DNA from: Candidatus Viadribacter manganicus
Lineage (GTDB): Bacteria > Pseudomonadota > Alphaproteobacteria > Caulobacterales > Aquidulcibacteraceae
Direction of reading: 5' to 3'
Assembly (NCBI RefSeq): GCF_001679665.1
Contig: NZ_CP013244.1
Location: forward strand, 682,001-746,000
Length of the DNA: 64,000 nucleotides
Under the pieces are notes generated by a model that saw only the letters and a list, made by a program, of their open reading frames with translations, did no database searches and had not been told where the DNA came from. Position numbers and translations under genes: made by a program. Positions 6,684-14,928 of this stretch are shown one piece after another (the first letter of the stretch is position 1; each line of letters opens with the position of its first letter).

Positions 6684-8030
6684 ATGGCCTTCGACACTGA
6701 TTCACACGCCGCACTCGCGGCCCTGATCGATTACGCAAAACAAGCTGGCGCAGATGGTTCGGAGGCTTCGCTGGCAGTCCGCGAGAGCATTTCGGCCGAG
6801 GTCCGCATGGGCGAGCTCGAAGGCATGGAGCGCGAAGAAGCCCGCTCAGTGGCGCTCCGCGCTTTCATCGGCAAGCAGCAAGCGTCCGCCTCCTCGACCG
6901 ACCTTTCGGCCAAAGGTCTAAAAGACCTTGCCGAGCGCACCGTCGCCATGGCCAAAGCCGCGCCCGAGGACAAATTCGCCGGCCTCCTGGACGCACGCTT
7001 CCACGCCAAAGGCCCCGCACCGGACCTCGAACAATCCGACACCGCGCGCCCGACGCCGGATCAGTTGCTTGATCTTGCTAAACGCTGCGAAGCCGCATCG
7101 CTCGCCATCCCAGGCATCGCCAACTCAGGCGGCGGCGGCGCCTCAAGTGAACACTCGACGTTCGTTCACATGACCTCGAACGGCTTCGAAGGTTATGAAA
7201 GCGGCACCTCGTTCAGCCTCGGCACCCAGCCTGTGGCTGAGAAGGACGACGAAATGGAGCGCGACTACGAATGGCGCACCAAACGCTTCTTCGCCGATCT
7301 CCCATCGCCTGAAGAAATCGGCCGCATCGCAGGTGAGCGCACGGCCCGGCGCATAGGCGCGCGCAAGATCGCCAGCCAAAGGGCGCCGGTGATCTTCGAG
7401 AACCGCCTCGCCGGGCGCATCATCTCACCGCTCTTTTCGGCCATCTCCGGGGCCGCCGTCGCGCGCGGCGTTTCCTTTCTCAAAGACAAGATGGGTCAAC
7501 GCATCTTCGCCGAGGGCTTCCGCATTCACGAAGACCCATTCGTGAAGCGCCTGCCTGGCAGCCACTGGTTTGACGGCGAAGGCAGCGCAGTCAAACCAGC
7601 CACGTTAATCGACGACGGCGTGCTGACGATGTGGCTGCTGAACTCATCAGCCGCACGCCAGCTCAATCTCGAACCCAACGGTCACGCCACCGCCGGTCAC
7701 GGCGGCCCGCCCGGAATTGGCACTTCGAACTTGTTCGTGAAGCCCGGCGCTGAAGACCTCGCCACCATGATGAAGAATTGCGGCAAAGGCCTCTTTGTCA
7801 CCGACATGTTCTCACCCTCGCTCAACCCGAACACCGCCGATTGGTCGGTCGGTGTCGCCGGCTATTGGTTCGAGAACGGCGAGATCGCGCATCCGGTGAG
7901 CGAGATCACCGTGGCGGGCAATCTGCTCGACATCTTCAAACGCCTGCGAACCGGCTCCGACGTCGACAATCGCGGCTCCCTAGAAATCTCAAGCTTGATC
8001 GTGGATGACCTTGCAATCGGCGGCGTCTGA
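6684..8030 (+). CDS. pmbA: TldD/PmbA family metalloprotease subunit (PmbA)
   Basis: About 448 residues. The N-terminal helical domain has the typical EASLAVRESISAEVR and LEGMEREEARSVALRAF segments. The C-terminal domain contains the metal-site region, and the ending matches PmbA (GVAGYWFENGEIAHPVSEIT, then GNLLDIFKRL). TldD/PmbA heterodimers degrade unfolded peptides and mature modified peptides such as microcin B17. No tldD is in the window. ATGs at 6663 and 6672-6684 compete; I chose the one giving MAFDTDSHAAL. Its end overlaps cysQ by 26 bp, which indicates an operon. Confidence 0.9.
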   Translation: MAFDTDSHAALAALIDYAKQAGADGSEASLAVRESISAEVRMGELEGMEREEARSVALRAFIGKQQASASSTDLSAKGLKDLAERTVAMAKAAPEDKFAGLLDARFHAKGPAPDLEQSDTARPTPDQLLDLAKRCEAASLAIPGIANSGGGGASSEHSTFVHMTSNGFEGYESGTSFSLGTQPVAEKDDEMERDYEWRTKRFFADLPSPEEIGRIAGERTARRIGARKIASQRAPVIFENRLAGRIISPLFSAISGAAVARGVSFLKDKMGQRIFAEGFRIHEDPFVKRLPGSHWFDGEGSAVKPATLIDDGVLTMWLLNSSAARQLNLEPNGHATAGHGGPPGIGTSNLFVKPGAEDLATMMKNCGKGLFVTDMFSPSLNPNTADWSVGVAGYWFENGEIAHPVSEITVAGNLLDIFKRLRTGSDVDNRGSLEISSLIVDDLAIGGV

Positions 8031-8823
8031 ACTCGAACTGCTGGAGACGAACGTTCGCGAAGCCGGCGCTCTTGCGCGTGAACTTTCGCAGAAGCCGCTC
8101 GAGATCCAGTCCAAAGGCGAACTTGGCCCTGTAACGAACGTCGACAAGACGATCGACGCGATGCTTGAGCTTCGCCTGCTCTCCAAACGCCCCGATTACG
8201 GCTGGCTCTCCGAAGAAACGCCAGACAAGCCCGAGCAGCGCATCAACAAAGAGCGCACCTTCATGCTCGATCCGATCGACGGCACCGCGGCGCTGATCGC
8301 CAAGGTGCCGCAATGGACGATCAGCGTCGGCATCCTCGAAGGCAACCGCCCCTATGCGGGCGTCATCTACAATCCGATGACCGATGAGATGTTCACCGGC
8401 GTCATCGGTCACGGCGCCTGGCTGAATGGCCGTCCGATGAAGGTCAGCGAAACCGCCCGCCTCGAAGGCGCGCGCATGATCGCCCAGAAAAGCCGCTTCG
8501 CGGAAAAACGCTGGGCCGCGCTCTGGCCGAAAATGGACACCATCGAGCGCCAGTCCATCGCCTATCGCATGGGGCTAGTCGCCGCCGGCATGGGCGACGC
8601 CACACTCCTCTTCGGCTGGAAGCACGAATGGGACGTCGCCGGCGGCGCCGCCATCATTGAAGCGGCAGGCGGCCAAGTCACCGATTTCTGGGGCGATCCG
8701 CTTCGGTTCAACAACGAGAACCCGCGCGTGCCCGGCGTCGTAGCCGCTGGCGCGGGCCTGCACCCTTTGCTAATCGAGCGCACGAAAACCCTGCCCGATC
8801 CGCGTGAGCAGGCCACCGGCTAA
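8005..8823 (+). CDS. cysQ: Inositol monophosphatase-family phosphatase, CysQ-like
   Basis: 272 residues with the family's metal-binding motifs: the DPIDGTAAL-type site (FMLDPIDGTAALI, about 90-102), an upstream SEET glutamate (WLSEETPD) and the C-terminal WDVAGGAAIIEAAGG. Members hydrolyse 3'-phosphoadenosine 5'-phosphate (PAP) or inositol phosphates. The neighbourhood pmbA-cysQ-DUF4170-lipid A genes is the usual alphaproteobacterial one for the CysQ-like branch. It starts inside the end of pmbA, with only six bases to DUF4170, so it is part of the same transcript. Exact substrate is inferred. Confidence 0.82.
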   Translation: MTLQSAASELELLETNVREAGALARELSQKPLEIQSKGELGPVTNVDKTIDAMLELRLLSKRPDYGWLSEETPDKPEQRINKERTFMLDPIDGTAALIAKVPQWTISVGILEGNRPYAGVIYNPMTDEMFTGVIGHGAWLNGRPMKVSETARLEGARMIAQKSRFAEKRWAALWPKMDTIERQSIAYRMGLVAAGMGDATLLFGWKHEWDVAGGAAIIEAAGGQVTDFWGDPLRFNNENPRVPGVVAAGAGLHPLLIERTKTLPDPREQATG

Positions 8824-8829
8824 AGGCAC

Positions 8830-9075
8830 ATGAGCGAACAACCACGCCAACTCCTCCACCTCGTTATCGGCGGCGAGATGAAGGATCTTGATCGCCCAGA
8901 ATTCATCGATCTCAAGGCCGTCGATTTCGTCGGCGCCTATCCGAACTATCGCACCGCTTACGACGCCTGGAAGGGCGCGGCGCAACGCACGATCGATAAC
9001 GCACGCATGCGCTACTTCATCATCCACGCGCACCGCCTGCTCGATCCAGGGACCGACCCTGAAGGCGAGATGTGA
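8830..9075 (+). CDS. DUF4170 domain protein
   Basis: 81 residues, matching DUF4170 over its whole length. It has LLHLVIGGEMKDLDRPEF, then VDFVGAYPNYRTAYDAWKGA, and the conserved end MRYFIIHAHRLLDP. The function is unknown. The family is found beside lipid A/LPS genes in alphaproteobacteria, and here it lies between cysQ (6 bp upstream) and the MsbA-like transporter (6 bp downstream). The context suggests a role tied to envelope biogenesis (inference). Confidence 0.88.
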   Translation: MSEQPRQLLHLVIGGEMKDLDRPEFIDLKAVDFVGAYPNYRTAYDAWKGAAQRTIDNARMRYFIIHAHRLLDPGTDPEGEM

Positions 9076-9081
9076 TCTGAG

Positions 9082-10824
9082 ATGAAAGCTGGCGCTGTCC
9101 TCTCGCGGCTGTGGCGCCAGTATATACTGCGCTACAAAATGGACCTGCTGGCGCTCGCGCCCGTGCTGGTGCTCGTCGCCGGCGCATCGGCGTCCTACGC
9201 CTGGATCCTCAAATTCGCGACCGACAGCATTCAGTCGCGCGATCTCACGCTGATCTCACTCATTCCGATCGCGGTCATCGTCATCGTCGGATTGCGCGCC
9301 GCCGGCATGTGGGGTCAGGCTGTGATGACCCAGGCGCTGGCGCTCAAGATCTTGCGCGATCTGCAAAGCGCAATGTTCGCGAAGTTGATGAGCGTCGATT
9401 TCGCCCGCTTCGCGCGCGAGGATGTCGGCCGCCTCGTCTCGCGCTTCACCAACGACATCACCATTGTCGGCTACGCCCTGGTGCGCGCTGCGCAAACCTC
9501 GCTCCGCGACAGCCTCACCCTGATCGGCTCGATCGCGATGATGTTCTACCTCGATTGGGTGTTGGCGGGCGTCGTCATCGGCGTCTTCGCGCTCGCCGCC
9601 CGCCCGCTCGGCGCCATCGCCAAGCGCGCCCGCAAACAAACGAGCATCGCCCAAGAGCAGATCGGCCACGTCACGGCCCTGCTCAACGAAATCTTCGGCG
9701 CTTCGCGTTTCGTCAAAACCTACAGCCTCGAACGGCGCGAGACGGAGCGCGCCAATCGCGCCTTCGAAGAACAACGCCGCCTCGGCATGAAACTCGCGCA
9801 CAACCGCGCGCGCAGCGAGCCTTTGCTCGAAATCCTCGGCGGCGTCGCACTTGCCGGCGTGCTTTATCTCGCTGGCGTTCGCATCGCCGCCGGCCACATG
9901 ACGCTCGGCGATCTCTTCGGCATGATCGGCGCCGTCGGTGTCGCAACGCCGGCGGCGCGTTCGATCAGCGGCTTCAACACAATGCTGAACGAAGCGCTCG
10001 CCGCCGTGACGCGCATCTTCACGCTGATCGACGAACCGGAGACCATCAACGATAAGCCGGGCGCAAAGGCGCTGGCCGTCAAAGAGGGCCGCATCGAATT
10101 TTCCGACGTCGGCTTCAGCTACGGCGAAGCGCCGGCGGTTGAGAATGTCAGCTTCACGGTTGAGCCTGGCGAGACTGTCGCGCTCGTCGGCCCCTCAGGC
10201 TCCGGCAAGTCGACCATCTTCAATCTCCTGCCGCGCCTTTACGACGTCACCCACGGCGCGGTTCGCATTGACGGCCAGGACGTGCGCGACGTCACCGTCG
10301 TCTCGCTCCGCAGCTCGATCTCGCTCGTGGCGCAAGAAGCGGCGCTCTTCAACGACACCATCCGCAACAACATCGCACTCGGCCGCGCCAGCGCGACCTA
10401 TGCGGAAATCGAGGAGGCCGCACGCAACGCCGCCGCTCACGATTTCATCATGGCGCTGCCCAACGGCTACGACACCGCGGCGGGCGAGCGCGGCGGTAAT
10501 CTCTCGGGCGGCGAGCGCCAACGCATCGCCCTTGCGCGCGCATTTCTCCGCGACGCGCCGATCCTTCTTCTGGACGAAGCCACCAGCGCCCTCGATGCGG
10601 CCAGCGAAGCCCAAGTGCAGGACGCGCTGAAGCGTCTCTCCAAGGGCCGCACTGTGCTTGTGATTGCGCACCGCCTCGCCACCGTGCGCGATGCGGATCG
10701 CATCCTGGCGCTTGAAAATGGCCGCATCGTCGAAGTCGGCCGCCACGACGAACTCGTGGCCAAGGGCGGGCTCTATGCCCGGCTCTCGCGTCTGCAATTC
10801 CAAAGCACGGAACAAGCGAGCTAA
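9082..10824 (+). CDS. msbA: MsbA-like lipid A/lipid flippase (ABC exporter)
   Basis: A 580-residue half-transporter. An N-terminal membrane domain with six helices (about 20-320) is fused to an ATPase. Walker A GPSGSGKST is near residues 370-378, the signature LSGGERQ near 474, Walker B ILLLDEATSALD near 494, and the switch His in VIAHRLATV. Such exporters flip lipid A-core from the inner to the outer leaflet. Position after DUF4170, and the downstream waaA-lpxK block, support the MsbA assignment. Other lipid or drug exporters share the fold, so the substrate is inferred. Confidence 0.85.
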   Translation: MKAGAVLSRLWRQYILRYKMDLLALAPVLVLVAGASASYAWILKFATDSIQSRDLTLISLIPIAVIVIVGLRAAGMWGQAVMTQALALKILRDLQSAMFAKLMSVDFARFAREDVGRLVSRFTNDITIVGYALVRAAQTSLRDSLTLIGSIAMMFYLDWVLAGVVIGVFALAARPLGAIAKRARKQTSIAQEQIGHVTALLNEIFGASRFVKTYSLERRETERANRAFEEQRRLGMKLAHNRARSEPLLEILGGVALAGVLYLAGVRIAAGHMTLGDLFGMIGAVGVATPAARSISGFNTMLNEALAAVTRIFTLIDEPETINDKPGAKALAVKEGRIEFSDVGFSYGEAPAVENVSFTVEPGETVALVGPSGSGKSTIFNLLPRLYDVTHGAVRIDGQDVRDVTVVSLRSSISLVAQEAALFNDTIRNNIALGRASATYAEIEEAARNAAAHDFIMALPNGYDTAAGERGGNLSGGERQRIALARAFLRDAPILLLDEATSALDAASEAQVQDALKRLSKGRTVLVIAHRLATVRDADRILALENGRIVEVGRHDELVAKGGLYARLSRLQFQSTEQAS

Positions 10825-10848
10825 CTGTTCTCGCTGAGTTAAATTTGG

Positions 10849-10877
10849 CGTCACCTCGAGCTTGCCGAAGGATGACG
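10849..10877. repeat. Imperfect palindrome after msbA
   Basis: CGTCACCT (10849-10856) pairs with AGG-A-TGACG (10869-10877) with one bulged A. It lies 24 bp after the msbA stop, with no T-run. It could be a dispersed palindromic element or a Rho-associated 3' hairpin. Confidence 0.35.
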
Positions 10878-10955
10878 ACAACGGATCGGAACAGATCAAA
10901 GAGGCGCGGGTTAGCAACGCCAAGGGGCGGGAGCAATCAGGAGCTTCAACAGATC

Positions 10956-11381
10956 ATGTCCCGCTCATTGCATTTCGCCATCGCTTCCGCCGTCGCCCTC
11001 GCGTGCGCCGCTCCGGCCATCGCCCAGACCCAACCCGAAGAGCGCCTCGTCACCTACGGCGATCTCAACGTAAACAGCGCCGCCGGCGCCGACGCCCTCA
11101 TTCGCCGCATCAACAATGCATCCGAGCAAGTGTGCGGCGTGAACGACGGCCGAACCAACGCCCGCCAAGCCATCATCAATCGAAACTGCGAGGCCGACGC
11201 GACCGCCAACGGCGTCAGCGACACCGGCAATCGCGTGGTGATCGCACGCTATCACGGCACAGGTTACGCCGTGATCGATGAAGGCGACGGCTATTACGAT
11301 CCGCGCCTCGATCCGGCGGCGTCGAGCTACGACGCCCGTCTCGATCCCTATTCGCCCTATTACAATCCGTCAGTGCAATAA
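10956..11381 (+). CDS. UrcA family secreted protein
   Basis: 141 residues with a cleavable signal peptide (SLHFAIASAVALACAAPAIA, cleavage near AIAQ). It is followed by the UrcA pattern: RLVTYGDLNVNSAAGADALI, then RRINNASEQVCG and a second Cys in NRNCEADA, presumably forming a disulfide. The C-terminal part is an unusual Tyr/Asp/Pro-rich tail with repeated DPRLDP/DARLDP units (about 118-141). The function of UrcA proteins is unknown. AGGAG at 10939-10943 precedes the ATG. It sits alone between msbA and a convergent histidine kinase. Confidence 0.82.
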   Translation: MSRSLHFAIASAVALACAAPAIAQTQPEERLVTYGDLNVNSAAGADALIRRINNASEQVCGVNDGRTNARQAIINRNCEADATANGVSDTGNRVVIARYHGTGYAVIDEGDGYYDPRLDPAASSYDARLDPYSPYYNPSVQ

Positions 11382-11414
11382 GCCCAGAGGTGCCGGCTCC
11401 AAACGAGCCGTCAC

Positions 11415-13295
11415 TTATTCATCGAGCACCGCGCGCACTTTGCGTGCGAGATCATCGATCGAATACGGCTTCAGCAACAACCGCGCGTGGGCATCGACAA
11501 CGCCGTTATGAACGATGGCGTTCTGCGTGTAGCCGGTCGTATAGAGCACCTTCAGCTCTGGGTAGCGCGCCTTGGCCTCATCCGAAAGCTTCCGGCCGCT
11601 CATCCCCGGCATCACGATATCAGTGAACAACAAGGTCACGGCAGGCTTCGCTTCAAGCTTGAGCAATGCCTCTTCGCCGCTCGATGCGTGCACCACCGTG
11701 TAGCCAAGCTCGCGTAGCGACGCGACGCTGAGATTGCGCACCCGTTCTTCGTCCTCAACGACGAGAACGATGGTCGCCGCATCGCCCATCGGCAAATCTT
11801 TGCTCTCGGTCCGAACGACCTGATCTTCGCTCTCTTCCATCTGCGTACGCGGAAGATAGAACTTCACCGTCGTGCCGACGCCAACTTCCGAATAAATCGC
11901 GACGTGACCGCCGCTCTGCTTCAAGAAGCCGTGCACGTGCGCGAGGCCAAGCCCCGTGCCCTTGCCAACTTCCTTGGTCGTGTAGAACGGCTCAAACACA
12001 CGTGCGCGCACTTCGGGAGACATGCCGCCGCCTGTGTCGGTGATCGCGATCATCACATGTTGGCCGGGCGTCACCTCGGCATTCGCCGCCGCATAGGCCT
12101 CGTCGAGGAACACATTGGACGTCTCGATCGTGAGCTTGCCGCCTTCCGGCATCGCATCGCGCGCATTCACGCACGCATTGAGAATCGCGTTTTCCAGTTC
12201 GCTCTGGTCAGCATGCGAGCGCCACGCGCCGCCGCCCAGCACAATCTCAAGCGAAATGCTCTCACCCAGCGTCCGGCGCAGAAGATCGGACATGCCAGCG
12301 ATGACGCGATTGACGTCCAGCACTTGCGGCTGCAGCGGCTGGCGACGCGCAAAGGCAAGCAAACGGTTGGTCAGCGTCGCCGCGCGCCGCGCGCCATCCA
12401 TGGCCGCATCGGCAAAGCGCGCGATATCGGTGTCGCCCCGCGCCAAGCGGCGCTGCGCCAATTGCAGCGAGCTGATGATGACGGCGAGCATATTGTTGAA
12501 GTCGTGCGCCACCCCGCCCGTAAGCTGGCCGATCGCTTCCATCTTTTGCATCTGGCGGACTTTCTCTTCCGCCTGCTCACGCGCGCCCATCTCTTGCAGC
12601 ACACGCTCATGCGCCGAACGCGCCTCGTCGCGCGAAACACGCAATTCCGACATCGCGTTGCGCACCGTAACAACGAGCAGGGCCGCCACGCCAAGCAATA
12701 GCAAGCCTGCGATGATAATGACGAACCGCAGACGCGTCGCGCCGCGATCAACGGCCGCCATCGCTTCGATCACGCCCGCCTGCTCGCGCGCTTCGGCCGC
12801 TGCGATCAGCGCACGGAATTCATCCATGACAAGCTTGCCGCGTCCGTCTCGCACGCGCGCCATCGCCAGATTCCCGCGCCCCTCACGGCGCAGGTCGATC
12901 GTTGTTTGCAGTTCTTCGAGTTTGGAACTCACCAACTCACGCATGCGCCGCGCTTCGGCGACCCGCTCAGGATTTTGCCCCGCGTACGTCTCGATATTTG
13001 CGATCTCACGCTCGATATCGCTACGGCCCGCGAAGTACGGATCGAGATAATTCTCGTTGCCTGTCAGCAGATAGCCGCGCTGGCCGGTTTCGGCGTCCTG
13101 CACACCGCGCATCAGCAAACGCAAACTTGAGCGCTGCGCCAAGGATTGACGCACATCTGCATTGAGCTGGGTTGTTTGTTCAGTCTGCCACAGCGCCGCG
13201 ACAACAGTGATAACCAGTAGCAAAAGTGCTGCACTAAGCGCGGCGACATACGTCGCGGCCGCCGGTAGCTGGCGCCCAAGCACGTTCACTGTCAC
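11415..13295 (-). CDS. CHASE3 hybrid sensor histidine kinase with receiver domain
   Basis: 626 residues. A transmembrane helix (about 13-35), a periplasmic CHASE3 domain (about 40-185, with QDAETGQRGYLLTGNENYL at 66-84) and a second helix (about 190-212) come first. A coiled linker follows, then a HisKA-type core with GGVAHDFNNML (phosphoryl His about 264). An HATPase domain (NACVNARDAMPEGG, TDTGGGM, GKGTGLGLA) and a C-terminal receiver (phospho-Asp about 559 in TDIVMPGM) complete it. No output domain is present, so it probably works with another regulator by phosphorelay. It lies 67 bp downstream of a phosphatase gene on the same strand. Confidence 0.92.
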   Translation of the reverse strand: MTVNVLGRQLPAAATYVAALSAALLLLVITVVAALWQTEQTTQLNADVRQSLAQRSSLRLLMRGVQDAETGQRGYLLTGNENYLDPYFAGRSDIEREIANIETYAGQNPERVAEARRMRELVSSKLEELQTTIDLRREGRGNLAMARVRDGRGKLVMDEFRALIAAAEAREQAGVIEAMAAVDRGATRLRFVIIIAGLLLLGVAALLVVTVRNAMSELRVSRDEARSAHERVLQEMGAREQAEEKVRQMQKMEAIGQLTGGVAHDFNNMLAVIISSLQLAQRRLARGDTDIARFADAAMDGARRAATLTNRLLAFARRQPLQPQVLDVNRVIAGMSDLLRRTLGESISLEIVLGGGAWRSHADQSELENAILNACVNARDAMPEGGKLTIETSNVFLDEAYAAANAEVTPGQHVMIAITDTGGGMSPEVRARVFEPFYTTKEVGKGTGLGLAHVHGFLKQSGGHVAIYSEVGVGTTVKFYLPRTQMEESEDQVVRTESKDLPMGDAATIVLVVEDEERVRNLSVASLRELGYTVVHASSGEEALLKLEAKPAVTLLFTDIVMPGMSGRKLSDEAKARYPELKVLYTTGYTQNAIVHNGVVDAHARLLLKPYSIDDLARKVRAVLDE

Positions 13296-13362
13296 TTCGC
13301 CGCCTCGGGTAACCTACGTTACGCTTGTTCCTGACTTCCCAGGTTCCCGCAATGGGCTTCAC

Positions 13363-14046
13363 TCACTCGCGGCGCAAAACCTTATCGACCAAAATATTCG
13401 CCCACCATTGTCCGGTGAACGCCGCTTTCACGCGCTCCAGGTCGTAGTCCTGGTTAACCCAATCCAGGAAAGGCTTGCCGCTCTCCTTCGTCTCTTCGAG
13501 ATAAGTCTCAAAAAAGAAGTCGATCATTCCTGTCTTGCCCTGCTTCACGTGCAGGTATTTGAGCGACAGTTGTTCCACCGCTTCGCTGATCGGCAGACCC
13601 ATCTTAAAGTGTTTGAACAGCACAGCCGCGACGCCCGCGCGGTCCGCGCCGGATTTGCAGTGCAGGAGCGCCGGATATTCGATCGACTCGAAAATCTGCT
13701 TGCAGCGATGGATCGCCTCGACGCTCGGCGGCTCACGTGAGCGCAAGCGCAGATCGATCAGGGTAATGCCGTGCTTGTCGCAGGCTTCCTTCTCGAGCGC
13801 GTAATAGCCGGTGTCGGATTTGCCGCGCGCGTTGATGATCGTTTTGAAGCCGGCCTGCGCGTAGCGGGCGATGTGCTCCGGCGACGGCTGGTTCGAGCGC
13901 GCCATGACGCCCGGTTCGATCCAATGGAAATTCTGATAGAGGTTCCGCAGGAAGCCGTGGTCCGCCCAAATCAGGTCGTGCTCCGCCGCCCGGCGCCCAT
14001 CCGGCGTCGAGAGGTCAAAAGCGGGGAATTTGGTCGGATTGGACAT
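13363..14046 (-). CDS. Cysteine-based protein tyrosine/dual-specificity phosphatase
   Basis: 227 residues with the phosphatase P-loop HCKSGADRAG, giving catalytic Cys at about 130 and Arg at about 136. A plausible general-acid region is LIDLRLRSREPPS, and the first half contains GVMARSNQPSPEHIARY, typical of bacterial DSP-like phosphatases. There is no signal peptide, so it is cytoplasmic. It is divergent from the DUF374-waaA-lpxK operon (114 bp apart) and followed by the hybrid kinase. Its substrate could be a phosphoprotein or a phosphorylated envelope precursor; the sequence does not decide. Confidence 0.82.
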   Translation of the reverse strand: MSNPTKFPAFDLSTPDGRRAAEHDLIWADHGFLRNLYQNFHWIEPGVMARSNQPSPEHIARYAQAGFKTIINARGKSDTGYYALEKEACDKHGITLIDLRLRSREPPSVEAIHRCKQIFESIEYPALLHCKSGADRAGVAAVLFKHFKMGLPISEAVEQLSLKYLHVKQGKTGMIDFFFETYLEETKESGKPFLDWVNQDYDLERVKAAFTGQWWANILVDKVLRRE

Positions 14047-14160
14047 CGGAGTTCTGTGCAGGGCTCGCTTCGGCTTCTGGCGCGGTACGGGGGACGCCCC
14101 CTATAAGGGGCTCACCCGCGCTGCGGAAGCGGTCGCGGTCGGCCTCCAACAGGTTCAATA

Positions 14161-14928
14161 GTGAAGTCCCTACTCGGCAATCCGGTAATCCAGTTCATCC
14201 TGGGCAGCTTGATCGGCGGCTACATGCTGTTGGTGGGCGTCACCACGCGCTGGACCCGGGTGAACCAAGCCGTGATGGAGCCGTTCTGGCGTCCCAATGG
14301 CGGCAAGCTCATCGGCTGCATCTGGCACGGCCGCTTTTCGCTCATTCACAAGATGTGGACCTTCGGTCCCGGTATTCCGAGGGCCAAAATGCTGATCTCG
14401 CACTCTCGCGAAGGCGGCATCGTCTCGCACACGGCCAGGGTCGTGGGCGCCCAAGTCATTCGCGGCTCCGAAGCCAAGAAAGGCAAAGCCAAAGGCGGCG
14501 TCGAAGCCATGCGCCAGATGGCCCGCCACATCGACGGCGGCGGCGTCATCGCCATGACGCCCGACGGCCCACGCGGCCCGCGCATGCGCGTCAAGCGCGG
14601 GCCCGTTCAATTGGCCAAACTCGCCAACGCCCCGTTGGTCGCCGTCACCTGGGCCAGCAACAACCGCATCGTCTTCGACAAAAGCTGGGACCATTTCGTG
14701 CTGCCGCTGCCCTTCGGCAAAGGCGCGCTCGTCTGGGGCAACCCCATAGCGCCGCCGCCGATGGACGCCAGCGACGCCGACATCGAAGCCGTGCGCTTGG
14801 CGCTCGAAGCCGAGATGAACCGCATCGCCGCCGAAGCCGATCGCATCGCCGGCGTCCCGCCAATCCAACCCGCTCCGCCACGCGGCGAAGCGCTGGTGGA
14901 AGCCGCAGAAACGGCGCCAACTTCGTGA
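14161..14928 (+). CDS. DUF374 lysophospholipid acyltransferase-like protein
   Basis: 255 residues. An N-terminal hydrophobic segment (VIQFILGSLIGGYMLLVGV) is followed by the DUF374 core: GCIWHGRFSLI, then LISHSREGGIVSHTARVVG in the region of the acyltransferase HX4D/E site, and the conserved MTPDGPRGPRM (about 138-148). Members are thought to acylate lipid A precursors or lipids at the inner membrane. GTG start. The stop overlaps the GTG of waaA (GTGA), so it opens a tight operon with waaA, lpxK and lpxL. Acceptor and acyl donor are unknown. Confidence 0.85.
   Translation: MKSLLGNPVIQFILGSLIGGYMLLVGVTTRWTRVNQAVMEPFWRPNGGKLIGCIWHGRFSLIHKMWTFGPGIPRAKMLISHSREGGIVSHTARVVGAQVIRGSEAKKGKAKGGVEAMRQMARHIDGGGVIAMTPDGPRGPRMRVKRGPVQLAKLANAPLVAVTWASNNRIVFDKSWDHFVLPLPFGKGALVWGNPIAPPPMDASDADIEAVRLALEAEMNRIAAEADRIAGVPPIQPAPPRGEALVEAAETAPTS

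Noticed and set aside
9111..10055. Long Arg-rich open frame inside msbA
   Set aside because: The translation is low-complexity Arg/His/Ala and lies over a clear ABC transporter.
13900..13935. GGTTCGATCC resembling a tRNA T-loop
   Set aside because: It lies inside the phosphatase coding sequence, and no acceptor, D or anticodon arms are found around it.
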